Positions 45,301-55,413 are shown, counted from the stretch's first letter. The stretch: 64,000 bases of DNA from Desemzia sp. RIT 804 (GCF_016892605.1 NZ_JAFEMV010000002.1:186001-250000), one strand, 5' to 3'. A program made the numbers and translations. Notes: generated by a model from the sequence alone, not told the origin.

Positions 45301-45335
45301 AAAAGGAACGTAAATCCAATTTACGTTCCTTTTTT
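45301..45335 (+). terminator. Intrinsic terminator, with decayed second copy
   Basis: AAAAGGAACGTAAA and TTTACGTTCCTTTT pair perfectly around TCCAA. A degraded copy (AAAGGGAACAC...TTTTACGTTCCTTTT) follows at 45354-45390. From there to 45609 I see only AT-rich sequence. Confidence 0.85.
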
Positions 45336-45609
45336 GAGATATTCTCACCTTAAAGGGAACACAATTTAATTTTACGTTCCTTTTATCCAAATAATTAATG
45401 AAATAGGGAACGCAAAAAATATGGGAACTGATATATTTTGCCATTTCCTCGCTCTTCATTTTAATTGGATTATCTTCGAAAAAACTGCTTCTTTTTCAAC
45501 AGCAAGGATACGTATTTTTAAAAAATATTTATTTCTGCTATTTCTAAAAACTATAAGTCGATTTTTTACATGTATTATGAGAAGAAAGAAATAAAAAAAG
45601 TCAAATTTC

Positions 45610-45638
45610 TTGCTTTTTTTTAATGAAAGAGTTATTAT
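45610..45638 (+). promoter_or_regulatory. Promoter of the Spx-family gene
   Basis: TTGCTT (45610-45615), 17-base spacer, TATTAT (45633-45638); 56 bases before ATG 45694. Confidence 0.6.
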
Positions 45639-45693
45639 AAAGTTATGAAATCGCTTTATCCCTAATTGCTACATAGTAAAAGGAGAGATAAAT

Positions 45694-46101
45694 ATGATTA
45701 ATCTTTACGTTACACCTAGTTGTACTTCATGTAGAAAAGCAAAAGCATGGTTAGATGAACAACATCTTCCATATATTGAAAAAAATATTATTGCTACTCC
45801 GCTTTCTATTGATGAATTAAAAAGTATTTTAAGGTTAACCGAAGAAGGAACAGAAGAGATTATTTCTTATCGTTCCCATGCCTATCAAAATTTAACAGTC
45901 GATATCGAGGAATTATCATTAGAGCATCTTTTGGATTTGATACATAAAAATCCAGAACTTATAAGAAGACCTATTTTAACTGATGAAAGACGTATCCAAG
46001 TTGGATATAATTCAGATGAAATTCGTTGCTTTTTACCAAGAGATGTCCGCAAATTAGAATTTCAACGTATCCAGCAAGAATTATCTTTAGAAGCCAATTA
46101 G
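45694..46101 (+). CDS. spx: Spx-family redox regulator
   Basis: 135 residues with all Spx hallmarks: the thiol switch Cys10-x-x-Cys13 (PSCTSCRKAKAWL), Gly52 (TEEGTEE), which contacts RNA polymerase alpha, and Arg92 in the ELIRRPIL motif. Spx binds the alpha C-terminal domain to activate thiol-stress genes and block others. Length is normal. ATG with AAAGGAGAG. Monocistronic with its own promoter and terminator. Many lactobacilli carry two Spx paralogues, so this may be one of a pair. Confidence 0.93.
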   Translation: MINLYVTPSCTSCRKAKAWLDEQHLPYIEKNIIATPLSIDELKSILRLTEEGTEEIISYRSHAYQNLTVDIEELSLEHLLDLIHKNPELIRRPILTDERRIQVGYNSDEIRCFLPRDVRKLEFQRIQQELSLEAN

Positions 46102-46105
46102 ATAA

Positions 46106-46145
46106 AAGTGCAGAGACCAATTGTCCCTGCACTTATTTTTTTTGC
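46106..46145 (+). terminator. Intrinsic terminator after spx
   Basis: AAGTGCAG-GAC pairs with GTC-CTGCACTT; eight Ts follow. Confidence 0.85.
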
Positions 46146-46186
46146 TTTTTAAGATGAGGTGAACGACTTTTTATAGCTGGTCTGAT

Positions 46187-46312
46187 TTTAGACGCGTTGC
46201 GCATGGCAGCTAACTCGCCATAAGCTATCACTGACTGCTAGGAAAAACCACCTAACTGTCAGTGATTTTCTTATATTCGGTTAGCTAGATGCCCTGCTCC
46301 ACGCTCTTTTCA
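46187..46312. repeat. Family I palindromic repeat, solitary copy
   Basis: Starts TTTTAGACGCGTTGCGCA. Stem GGCAGCTAAC/GTTAGCT-AGAT-GCC with the family's 3' bulge, then ATCACTGACTG...CAGTGAT with loop TAGG...CCTAA. Ends CTCCACGCTCTTTTC. It lies between convergent spx and the MFS carrier gene, overlapping the latter's stop. Confidence 0.85.
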
Positions 46313-47575
46313 TTCTTGTGCTATTCTAGGGTCTTTTACGAAATACAATAACACTCCTCCAATGATAAAGAGAATGATCAGTGCAAAGACACCATCTAAA
46401 GAATTACCAGTATACTGGGTAATTATTCCCATCAAGAACGGTCCAATCACAGCAGCAAATTTACCAAATATATTGTAAAATCCGAAAAATTCATTTGATT
46501 TTTCTCCTGGAATCAGTTGTCCAAACATAGATCGACTCAATGCTTGTACTCCACCTTGAGCTGTTCCCACTAAAACTGCTAATATAATGAATTTAGTCAT
46601 CGAATCTAACGTTAAGGCAAAAATACAAATAAAGATATAAGTAGCAATCCCTGCATAAAGCATTTTTTTATTTCCAAGTTGCTTAGACAATACTCCATAT
46701 ATAATCGAAAACGGGAAAGCTACAATTTGTACGATCAATAAGATAACAATCAATGAATTTCCTGCAATACCAATGTCTGCTCCAACTGCAGTAGCCATTT
46801 TGATAATAGTCCCTACGCCATCGATATAAAAGAAATAAGCTAATAAGAAAATAAAGGCATTCTTGTACTCCTTGATATTTTTAAATGTGATCCATAATCG
46901 TTTGAAGCTGTTGCGGATCACATGAGGTTGTTTTTCTATGTAATGTTTTTGCTCAACATTTTTCCAATAAGGAATCGTAAACATAAACCACCACACAGCT
47001 GTCATCAAGAAACCGCCTTTGATCAATGCTGTTTGCGAAATAGGTAATATGCCAGTTAATTGAAATAGAATAAAAATAATAAAAGGAATAGAACTGCCTA
47101 TATACCCAAAGCCAAATCCCGCACTACTCACTCGATCCATTCGATTCAATGTTGTTGCATCCATAATGGAAGCATCATAGAAAATATTTGCTGTACTAAA
47201 TCCAATAGAAGAAACAGCATATAAAACCAGCAACATTCCCCACTGACCTTCTGGAGCAAATACAAAACCTAATGTTGATACGATTCCCAGCATAGTTCCA
47301 AACGTAAATAAAGGATTTCTGAATCCTTTGTAATCTGCTAGCGCTCCTAAAACAGGAGACAAAAGTGATACAACTAATGTGGCTATCGAATTGGCATAAC
47401 CTAAATAGGCCGTTGAATTTGCTTCTGAAACCCCTGCTCCTTCTGCGATTGCTTTATAATATAAAGGAAAAACAGCTGTTGTGACCATGATAGAATAAAC
47501 AGAATTTGCCCAATCTTGCATGATCCAGCTTTTTTCTGTCTTTGTAAATTTAAATTTTTTACTTGTTTCCTGCAT
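46310..47575 (-). CDS. MFS transporter, UMF1/Atg22-like
   Basis: 421 residues, about twelve membrane helices. Begins with WIMQDWANSVYSIMVTTAVFPLYY, the signature of the UMF1 (vacuole effluxer Atg22-like) branch; later blocks GTAQGGVQALSRSMFGQLIP and FGFYNIFGKFAAVIGPFLMG match the same family. Substrate unknown. The ATG, after AAAGGAGGG, lies 17 bases inside the phosphodiesterase gene, so the two are translationally coupled; export or import of that enzyme's product is a possible link. Confidence 0.88.
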   Translation of the reverse strand: MQETSKKFKFTKTEKSWIMQDWANSVYSIMVTTAVFPLYYKAIAEGAGVSEANSTAYLGYANSIATLVVSLLSPVLGALADYKGFRNPLFTFGTMLGIVSTLGFVFAPEGQWGMLLVLYAVSSIGFSTANIFYDASIMDATTLNRMDRVSSAGFGFGYIGSSIPFIIFILFQLTGILPISQTALIKGGFLMTAVWWFMFTIPYWKNVEQKHYIEKQPHVIRNSFKRLWITFKNIKEYKNAFIFLLAYFFYIDGVGTIIKMATAVGADIGIAGNSLIVILLIVQIVAFPFSIIYGVLSKQLGNKKMLYAGIATYIFICIFALTLDSMTKFIILAVLVGTAQGGVQALSRSMFGQLIPGEKSNEFFGFYNIFGKFAAVIGPFLMGIITQYTGNSLDGVFALIILFIIGGVLLYFVKDPRIAQE

Positions 47576-48860
47576 CTTCAGTCCCTCCTTTATCTTCTAG
47601 AAATAATTCTTTTAATATCCTGCCATCTATAGAGTGATTAAATTCATAGCCCATCGCGTATAAGAATGTAGGTCCTTCATCTACTAAGCGCGCGAACGGC
47701 ACTCTGGCATTCGGATCAATTCCAGGACCTGAAAGAAACATCATTGTTTCATATTCATCTTTAGTTGGTGAAAATCCATGAGCTGCTTTATGGTAGTCGC
47801 TTCCTTCAGTTGCTTCAAATAAAGGTCCCAGATTATCCGCAAAATAGTATCCTCTCTCAGCTTCAACTAAGAAACTGCATGAAGCGTCTGCTCCCAATCG
47901 TTCAGCTTGTTCTTGAGTGTAGATCGTTTCGATACCTTTTGGAAAATCTTCAAGTGCTTTTTGTACTTTCTCCAAATCGATTCCAGGTTTCGTGTATATA
48001 TACGTAGATCCATCTGCGCCTTTAGCCATTACTTCCCAATTCATAAGCTGATTGTTTTCCTTCATTTTTATCCAGCCTAATTGTTGGAAATAACTATTTA
48101 AGTGAATCACAGTATGAGTGTCTATTTGATAATGATCTCCTAAGATAGCTATGATCGTTTCTTCAAAGATTCCTTTTCGTTTCATGACTTCAATAATTTG
48201 GCCTAAATGCTTATCCATATTGCGAATGGATTTCTGTGCCTCAAGAGAATGAACGCCAAAATGATGACGCATGCTATCCAGCTCAACATAATGGATAGCC
48301 ATCAAATCTGGATTTTTGGTTTCAATAGTTTCCAGTATACCGGCAGTTAAAAATTCATCCAGTTCGGGTTGTTGAATACCGTTTCTCAGCTTTCCAAATT
48401 TCCGCTCCAATTCGAGTATGAATTTAGGTGTAGAAGAATAAAGAGAAACCATGACTTGATTTTGCCACGGGCGATTCGGAAATATTTCTGTTAAATTGTA
48501 ATCGATCGACTTGCTTCTTCCCGTTACTGGCCAAAGAAAGCTTGCTGTTTTGTAACCTTTCTCGTGTGCAGCATCAAAAAGAGTTGGGACTTTAATCCCC
48601 TTTGCATACCAATGCCAATCTGGAGATTTACGTCCCGGCTGCAAATAAGTATTATTCATCACGCCATGTTTGTTGGGATAAACTCCCGTCACAATTGAGG
48701 TATGTGCCATATAAGTTAATGATGGATAAACAGTTTCAACTTTCTCCACTAATGCACTTCTTTCGAGCAATAATTTAAAATTAGGTAACGTTTTTGCGTA
48801 CTCTAAGTCACTTGCGCCAAAAGCATCTAAAGAAATGATATACATACGTTGCTTCCTCAT
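47559..48860 (-). CDS. Alkaline phosphatase-superfamily phosphodiesterase (NPP-like)
   Basis: 433 residues. Type I phosphodiesterase/nucleotide pyrophosphatase fold: metal site ISLDAFGASD at 9-18, nucleophile Thr in YPSLTYMAHTSIVTGVYPNKHG (about 45-66), then HYVELDSMRHHFG (about 193-205), ILGDHYQ (about 239) and AAHGFSP near 365. No signal peptide, so it acts in the cytosol. The substrate may be a nucleotide, phospholipid or wall phosphodiester. ATG with GGAGGG. First gene of a two-gene operon. Confidence 0.88.
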   Translation of the reverse strand: MRKQRMYIISLDAFGASDLEYAKTLPNFKLLLERSALVEKVETVYPSLTYMAHTSIVTGVYPNKHGVMNNTYLQPGRKSPDWHWYAKGIKVPTLFDAAHEKGYKTASFLWPVTGRSKSIDYNLTEIFPNRPWQNQVMVSLYSSTPKFILELERKFGKLRNGIQQPELDEFLTAGILETIETKNPDLMAIHYVELDSMRHHFGVHSLEAQKSIRNMDKHLGQIIEVMKRKGIFEETIIAILGDHYQIDTHTVIHLNSYFQQLGWIKMKENNQLMNWEVMAKGADGSTYIYTKPGIDLEKVQKALEDFPKGIETIYTQEQAERLGADASCSFLVEAERGYYFADNLGPLFEATEGSDYHKAAHGFSPTKDEYETMMFLSGPGIDPNARVPFARLVDEGPTFLYAMGYEFNHSIDGRILKELFLEDKGGTEDAGNK

Positions 48861-49005
48861 ATATTCCCTCCGTTTAACTGTTTTCTTATATTATGCCATA
48901 AGCTTCTCCATTAATGAAAGCTACTAATTGTTTTGTTTGTGTTAAGTAACTGTTTAAAGAAACATGTCTAAGAACAAAAGCACAGCAAGCTTGTCAAGTC
49001 CTATC

Positions 49006-49074
49006 ATAGAGCGTTTTCATTGCAACATACTTCTATTTATACCTATAATAAGTTAACTAAAGAATAACTTTAGT
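49006..49074 (+). promoter_or_regulatory. Promoter and inverted repeat of the lipoprotein gene
   Basis: TTGCAA (49020-49025), 18-base spacer, TATAAT (49044-49049). An inverted repeat ACTAAAG-N5-CTTTAGT (49056-49074) lies around the start of transcription and could be an operator. A weak cre-like ATAGAGCGTTTTCA is at 49006-49019. Confidence 0.65.
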
Positions 49075-49093
49075 CATTTTAGGAGGAGAAAGT

Positions 49094-49834
49094 ATGAAAA
49101 AGAGTGTACTTAGTAGTGTATTGGTAGCTACATTTTTGCTTATGGGGTGTGAGCAGTCGTTAAGCAGTGAAGAAGTTGTAACTGAAGTAAAGGCAAATCA
49201 AGAAACAGTTGAAAACTATCAAGCTGTTATTGAATTAGCTGTTTCTATTACAAATCAGGACTCAGGTGAAGTTATACAAGAAAGTAATAGCGATACAGAA
49301 ATTGCTTTCGATGAAACTAATTTAGATAATTACGGAACCATCTCTGCATCAGATGGTACTAATACAATGGAACAAGAACATTATTCTATTGGAGATGAAG
49401 CTTACCTGAATATCAATGGTCAAGGATGGATGGATGTTTCTGCTCAACAAGAATCATTATTCCAAAACACTGGAACGACTTATGAACATTTAGTTCCGAT
49501 TGTAGAAACTATCAGCAAGGTGGGAGAAATGACTGAAGATGAGGATTCGTATATTTACAGCTTCCAAGGTGTAAGCGAAGAGTTGTATTCTGTTCTTGAA
49601 TCACCTTATTCACTAAGTTTTGGGACTGTTCCACCGAATGAAGTCGAACATGACGCTACCTTAGTTATTGACAAAGAGACCTTAATTATTGAAGAGTTGA
49701 ACAGCAAGTTATCAGGAGAACAAGAAGGCCATGAATTACTCATGAACATTAAGCACGCTTACGATAATATGAATAAGATGAACGACATGACTATTCCTCA
49801 AGAAATCATTGATGCCGCTGCTAATCCACAATAA
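49094..49834 (+). CDS. Lipoprotein of the DUF6612 type
   Basis: 246 residues. Signal peptide with lipobox LMGC, lipidated Cys19, so it is anchored to the outer face of the membrane. The mature part is acidic with beta-strand patterns; EQEHYSIGDEAYLNINGQGWMDV is the type of segment seen in LppX/LolA-like folds of the DUF6612 group. Function unknown; lipid or envelope binding is possible. ATG with AGGAGGAG. Monocistronic with promoter and terminator. Confidence 0.8.
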   Translation: MKKSVLSSVLVATFLLMGCEQSLSSEEVVTEVKANQETVENYQAVIELAVSITNQDSGEVIQESNSDTEIAFDETNLDNYGTISASDGTNTMEQEHYSIGDEAYLNINGQGWMDVSAQQESLFQNTGTTYEHLVPIVETISKVGEMTEDEDSYIYSFQGVSEELYSVLESPYSLSFGTVPPNEVEHDATLVIDKETLIIEELNSKLSGEQEGHELLMNIKHAYDNMNKMNDMTIPQEIIDAAANPQ

Positions 49835-49837
49835 AAT

Positions 49838-49882
49838 AAAACTTCCATCAAGAGGTTGTTCCTCTGCTGATGGAAGTTTTTT
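49838..49882. terminator. Bidirectional intrinsic terminator
   Basis: AAAACTTCCATCA-GAGG pairs with CCTC-TGATGGAAGTTTT; between convergent lipoprotein and RpiR genes. Confidence 0.88.
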
Positions 49883-49891
49883 GGTAAGCAT

Positions 49892-50668
49892 TTATTCTTC
49901 TTTATTTTTTGTCATTGTATAATCCGCATATACACGATGAAGCAAGTCCATAGTGACATATAATGGCAGAAATGAATAGATTTCTTCTGATTTTATCATT
50001 ACCGGTGTAGTTTGAAAGTAAAGATTAAAAGTAGCTTTTGAAGCCATATTATTGTTTCGAAAACTCGTAATAGATAAAATAGGGATCTGTTTCAACACTA
50101 ATAAATTCATCAAGTTCTCTGCTTCTATAATATCTCCACTTAACGAAACAACTACAACTAAATCATTTAAAGTTAGTGAGTTATTCGTCGCCATTTCCAG
50201 CTCCGTTAAAGAGGGCAATTCAATAGGAAATTTGCCTAAAGGAACCATGCTTCTCCTAAAACTAGATAAAACATCTCTTTGTCCCCATCCTGTCCCATAA
50301 CAAAAAATGCGATCAGCTTGCTGTAAAGCTAACACAATAGGTTCAATATCGGTCTGATGAAACAACTTGTTTGTGGCTTCAATGTCCTTACTCAACAAAT
50401 CCATATACTTGATCTCATTCAGATTCGTTGCCTCTTTATTCTTTTCATGTCTTAAACTATATTTGAACTCACTGTAGCCTGAAAATCCCAACTTTTTTGT
50501 TAAGCGTAAAATGGTTGATTTAGAAGTTAACGTTAATTTAGCGACTTCCATAATCGTCATTTTATGGACCGATTCTTTGTTTTTTACAATGTAAGCTAAT
50601 ATTTGCAAATCATTTTCACTTAGTTCATGGTAATGTGCATTGATCAAGGCTTCTAATTCCAATACCAA
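49892..50668 (-). CDS. MurR/RpiR-family regulator of the alpha-glucoside operon
   Basis: About 258 residues. N-terminal HTH (about 1-75, LTSKSTILRLTKKLGFSGYSEF) and C-terminal SIS sugar-phosphate-binding domain (about 105-240, IFCYGTGWGQRDV and VVVSLSGDIIEAENL). TTG 50668, five bases after AGGAGG, is the likely start; GTG 50674 overlaps that site. It follows the GH4 gene on the same strand by about 100 bases. The set matches Bacillus GlvR with MalA and MalP, where the RpiR-type protein activates maltose use; a similar role is inferred. Confidence 0.88.
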   Translation of the reverse strand: MVLELEALINAHYHELSENDLQILAYIVKNKESVHKMTIMEVAKLTLTSKSTILRLTKKLGFSGYSEFKYSLRHEKNKEATNLNEIKYMDLLSKDIEATNKLFHQTDIEPIVLALQQADRIFCYGTGWGQRDVLSSFRRSMVPLGKFPIELPSLTELEMATNNSLTLNDLVVVVSLSGDIIEAENLMNLLVLKQIPILSITSFRNNNMASKATFNLYFQTTPVMIKSEEIYSFLPLYVTMDLLHRVYADYTMTKNKEE

Positions 50669-50769
50669 AAACACCTCCTGGTATATCTAAGTCTGTTTGT
50701 TTAGTCAAACTAGTCTTAGTATAACATAGAGGTGTGTTTGAAAAACGCATTATCTCACGGTAAAATTCT

Positions 50770-52140
<1,371 letters not shown>

Positions 52141-52157
52141 TTAATATTTTTATTCCC

Positions 52158-53807
52158 TTATGTTAAATTTGATCCCTGATCTGTACTTAATTCATTATCT
52201 GAATTTGAGCTGCTTTCGTTTACTAAGTCTTCAAATTTCTCTCTCACTTGAGGAACATCCAGACCAACAATAACTTGGAAAGCTTTTCCTTTTCTCACTA
52301 AACCATGAGCACCATTTTGAGTAAAGAAAGCATCTTCTTTAACTAATGATTCATCGTCCACGCTAACTCTCAATCGAGTAGCACAGTTGTTGATACGACT
52401 AATGTTAGCAGATCCGCCTAAGCCTTCAAGAAAAGCTATTGCTCGGATAGCATAAGGATCATCTGAATTAGCAGCTGTTACTGTCGCGCCATTTTTATCT
52501 AGAGCTTTCTTTTCCTTGTAGTCTGTTTTACGATACATTTTTACATCTTCAGTATCTTCACGACCAGGTGTTTTAATGTCAAATTTTAAAATTGCAAACC
52601 GGAAAACTAAGAAATAAATCCCACTAAACACTAAACCTGTACCAAATAGTATTAAGATGGAATCTAAATGAGTAGCCGACATCGGCACAATGAACTGGGA
52701 AATAACAGCTAACAATCCACTACCTACATCTCCTGCTACACCTAACAAGTAAACTGTTGTTCCTAATGTAGCTGCAATAACTGCATGAGCAGCAAAGAGT
52801 TGAGGAGCTAAAAATAAAAATGTAAACTCAAAAGGTTCTGTGATTCCAGCTAAAACAGCTGTCATAGCTGTTGGAATAATCAAAGCAATTGTTTGTTTTC
52901 TCTTTTCAGGTTTTGCAGTAGCAATCAAAGCTGCACCGATTCCAATTGGAGCAAATAACTTCGAAACGTTGTGTAAAGCAAAACCACCTTGAGGAAATAA
53001 TTCTCTTAAAGATCCTTCGGTACTGGCAAAATAATCTAAATTGTTTAACCAATAAGCAGTAATTCCATTTTCTACAACAGCTGGGCCGTAAATAAATGGT
53101 TGATAAATAAAATGATGCAATCCTGTAGGAATCAGTATGCGTTCTAGGAACACATATATCCAAACACCAAATGCTCCTGAATTTTGTAAGAAGCCTTGCA
53201 TTGCAACTATTATACCTTGCACTGCTGGCCATCCCCAAGAGGTTAACAGGGCTAATGGGAACATAAGTAAAAATCCTACAATCACTACTAGTGACGAACC
53301 TTGGAAAACACCTAACCAATCAGGAATTTTCTTTTCAAAGAATTTGTTGTGGATAAATACAACAAGTCCAGCGATGATAATAGCTCCTATCAGGTTGGTA
53401 TCTAATGTTTTAACTCCACCGATCAATTTAAGTCCACTTACACCACCTACTTCTTGGCTATAATCAACACCAAAAGATGGGCCCCATAATTCGAGCATCT
53501 TAGCAATAAAATTATTCCAAGTCATGTAGATCAAGAATGCTTCTAAAGAAGCTCGACCGCTAGCTTTTTTAGCTAATCCAAGCGGCAGCCCAATGACAAA
53601 TAATAGTTCCATATTATTAAAAATCGTCCAACCGCCTGTTTCAACAATGGACCATACCTCTGACCAAAGGGATCCATCAGCAGCAAGCCCTCCCATGATC
53701 AAATCATTTTGCATTGCAATTGCAAGAGCTAAAATAATACCATTAAACGCAAATAATAATACCGGTGTAAACATGGCTCCACCGAATCGTTGCAATTTTT
53801 CCATCAT
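52158..53807 (-). CDS. PTS alpha-glucoside-specific IICB permease (MalP-like)
   Basis: 549 residues. IIC membrane domain (about 10-410) with GITEPFEF at 321-328 as sugar-site motif, and a C-terminal IIB domain whose phospho-cysteine is Cys475 in NNCATRLRV. Imports and phosphorylates maltose-type alpha-glucosides. There is no IIA domain, so phosphate must come from a separate glucose-type IIA such as the one at 17826-18341. First gene of IICB-GH4-RpiR. A promoter with a 13-of-14 cre lies about 100 bases upstream. Confidence 0.93.
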   Translation of the reverse strand: MMEKLQRFGGAMFTPVLLFAFNGIILALAIAMQNDLIMGGLAADGSLWSEVWSIVETGGWTIFNNMELLFVIGLPLGLAKKASGRASLEAFLIYMTWNNFIAKMLELWGPSFGVDYSQEVGGVSGLKLIGGVKTLDTNLIGAIIIAGLVVFIHNKFFEKKIPDWLGVFQGSSLVVIVGFLLMFPLALLTSWGWPAVQGIIVAMQGFLQNSGAFGVWIYVFLERILIPTGLHHFIYQPFIYGPAVVENGITAYWLNNLDYFASTEGSLRELFPQGGFALHNVSKLFAPIGIGAALIATAKPEKRKQTIALIIPTAMTAVLAGITEPFEFTFLFLAPQLFAAHAVIAATLGTTVYLLGVAGDVGSGLLAVISQFIVPMSATHLDSILILFGTGLVFSGIYFLVFRFAILKFDIKTPGREDTEDVKMYRKTDYKEKKALDKNGATVTAANSDDPYAIRAIAFLEGLGGSANISRINNCATRLRVSVDDESLVKEDAFFTQNGAHGLVRKGKAFQVIVGLDVPQVREKFEDLVNESSSNSDNELSTDQGSNLT

Positions 53808-53906
53808 CTGCTTCCATCTCCTTTAAACCTTATTAAAAGAATGATTATTCTAACTTACTGCCTTTCTTACATCATTTTCCTTAGCTTCATTGACCACCTC
53901 TTTTTT

Positions 53907-53955
53907 TGTTAGCGCTTTCTATAAAGACTATAACATTTACTTTTTTCTTCAACAA
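53907..53955 (-). promoter_or_regulatory. Promoter and cre of the alpha-glucoside operon
   Basis: Minus strand: TTGTTG (53955-53950), 17-base spacer, TATAGT (53932-53927). AGAAAGCGCTAACA (53920-53907) begins at about the transcription start and matches the CcpA consensus at 13 of 14 positions. Confidence 0.82.
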
Positions 53956-53973
53956 TAGAACTATACCAATTAG

Positions 53974-53987
53974 GGAAAACGCTCTCA
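53974..53987. promoter_or_regulatory. Second cre-like site of the alpha-glucoside operon
   Basis: GGAAAACGCTCTCA, 12 of 14 consensus positions, about 55 bases upstream of the predicted transcription start. Confidence 0.55.
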
Positions 53988-54066
53988 AAAAAGCATATTT
54001 CTCTTTTCTTGGGAAATTTCCCGCTATATACCGTTTCATTTTTATTCAGAACATAATTCTAAAAAC

Positions 54067-54130
54067 ATTAAACCGTCATTGATGGTTAGTATACTGCCTA
54101 ACGATCAATGGCGGTCCGTTATGGTTTAAT
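54067..54130. repeat. Inverted repeat between the PTS and GNAT genes
   Basis: ATTAAACC (54067-54074) pairs with GGTTTAAT (54123-54130); inside, CCGTCATTGAT-G-GTTAG pairs with CTAAC-G-ATCAATGGCGG around TATACTGC. No T-run follows. It could be an operator pair or a small MITE-like element. Confidence 0.6.
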
Positions 54131-54303
54131 ATGAAACACATATTTCCAATAAAATTTGACTAACTATTATATAAAAAAGGTGCCATTTCAATCACTTATC
54201 TGTACTGATATAATCATTATAGATTATCTATTATGAAGCAATGCGGTTTTTAAACGTTCCTGCTAGAAACACCTAAAATACACTATTGAAAATGAGGGTT
54301 GAT

Positions 54304-55062
54304 ATGATTACTTTTGATAAAATCACTTCAAAAACAGAGTTGATTGAAGAAAATGAGTTTTATATGTTATACCATAACCATGATGCACGTTTTATGTACG
54401 ACTATAATTTCATGCGTTTGAAATACCAACCTACTTTAGAAGAATTCAAATTAATTGAAAAGATATTGTTGGAATTTCACGAAGATATGGAAATGGATCA
54501 TGTCAAGTTTTATTGGCCAGAAGACCTAGGATTTACAGAACCGATCGTTGATTACTTATCGAATAATGGATATGGAATAGAAATTTTAGAATTGTATGCC
54601 ATAGAACCTAAAGATTTCATACCATCAAACGGGAACTCCGCTGTTACTGTAGAACCTGTTACAGAAGAAACGCTAGAGGATTTTAAGCAAATCAATCGTG
54701 TTCAAGATGTCGACATCAGTGAAACTTTTGCTGAGCAAAAAAAAGAGCTTTATGAACAGGATTTTGACGACACTACTGTTCAACAAATAATCGCTTATTT
54801 AAATGATACTCCTGTTGGCAGTGTTGATTTACTCATACAAGAAGAAACCATCGAAATCGACAACTTTTTTGTGCTTGATGAGTACCAAAGACAAGGCATT
54901 GGTACGGAAATCCAAAAATTTGTCATGGAAACAGCTGGATCACGTACGGTCATTTTAGTTGCTGATGCAGAAGATACTCCAAAAGATATGTATCTAAAGC
55001 AAAATTATACTTATTTAAGTTACCAAGTCGGCGCGTTGAAAGAATTTTATACAACTAACTAA
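54304..55062 (+). CDS. GNAT-family N-acetyltransferase
   Basis: 252 residues from ATG 54304 (TGAGGG before; the upstream TTG at 54286 precedes the ribosome site). The N-terminal half is a divergent GNAT-like domain containing FKLIEKILLEFHEDMEMDHVKF. The C-terminal half is a clear acetyltransferase: NFFVLDEYQRQGIGTEIQ (about 190-207) supplies the RxxGxG/A pyrophosphate loop. Substrate unknown. A promoter TTCAAT-16-TATAAT lies at 54187-54214. Convergent with the minus-strand RNA gene. Confidence 0.85.
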   Translation: MITFDKITSKTELIEENEFYMLYHNHDARFMYDYNFMRLKYQPTLEEFKLIEKILLEFHEDMEMDHVKFYWPEDLGFTEPIVDYLSNNGYGIEILELYAIEPKDFIPSNGNSAVTVEPVTEETLEDFKQINRVQDVDISETFAEQKKELYEQDFDDTTVQQIIAYLNDTPVGSVDLLIQEETIEIDNFFVLDEYQRQGIGTEIQKFVMETAGSRTVILVADAEDTPKDMYLKQNYTYLSYQVGALKEFYTTN

Positions 55063-55149
55063 TCTAAAAAAGGATATCTAGGTTAGTTAGCAAAAAATTT
55101 CTTATTTAAACAACTTATGCTTTTTACCAATGTTATATGATGAAGAAAA

Positions 55150-55378
55150 ATAAAAAAAAGCTGGAAATGACGCCTTCCTAAGAAGGTTCATTTCCAGCTT
55201 TTTCGACAGTATTCAATTTTCATTCAATAGGTTCCTTGAATTCCACAAAACAGAGGGATCCAGACACCTGCATCCTGCAGTGTGCTTACGCACATGTGCC
55301 CTGTCTAATTTTGGGCAATCACTATGTCGCCGGAGCGAAATGACAAAGTCATCTGATTGCTGGTCAACTCATCGCATG
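55150..55378 (-). ncRNA. Probable structured small RNA gene, unassigned
   Basis: About 229 bases, richer in G+C than its surroundings and without a convincing reading frame. Minus-strand order: promoter at 55413-55385; a branched helix GCAATCA...TGATTGC holding ATGAC/GTCAT and CGC-TCCG-GCG hairpins; GACA...TGTC enclosing TGTGC-GTAA-GCACA (GNRA loop) and CTGCA-GGA-TGCAG; then GGAATTCAAGGAACC; and a terminator AAAAGCTGGAAATGA...TCATTTCCAGCTTTT with a T-run at 55159-55148. It does not match tmRNA, RNase P, SRP RNA or a riboswitch class I can recite. 6S RNA is not excluded. Confidence 0.62.
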
Positions 55379-55384
55379 TAGACT

Positions 55385-55413
55385 ATATTACCATGCATTT
55401 TATTTAATGGCAA
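55385..55413 (-). promoter_or_regulatory. Promoter of the small RNA gene
   Basis: Minus strand: TTGCCA (55413-55408), exactly 17 bases, TAATAT (55390-55385). Predicted start near 55378. Confidence 0.65.

Noticed and set aside
53137-53463. 108-codon plus-strand frame opposite the PTS permease
   Set aside because: An antisense shadow of a well-supported membrane protein gene; no ribosome site.
55200-55400. T-box, RNase P, SRP RNA or tmRNA
   Set aside because: No T-box AGGGUGG-ACCGCG, no RNase P GAGGAAAGUC core, no SRP GGAAGCAGC-type loop, no tmRNA ends or tag frame on either strand.
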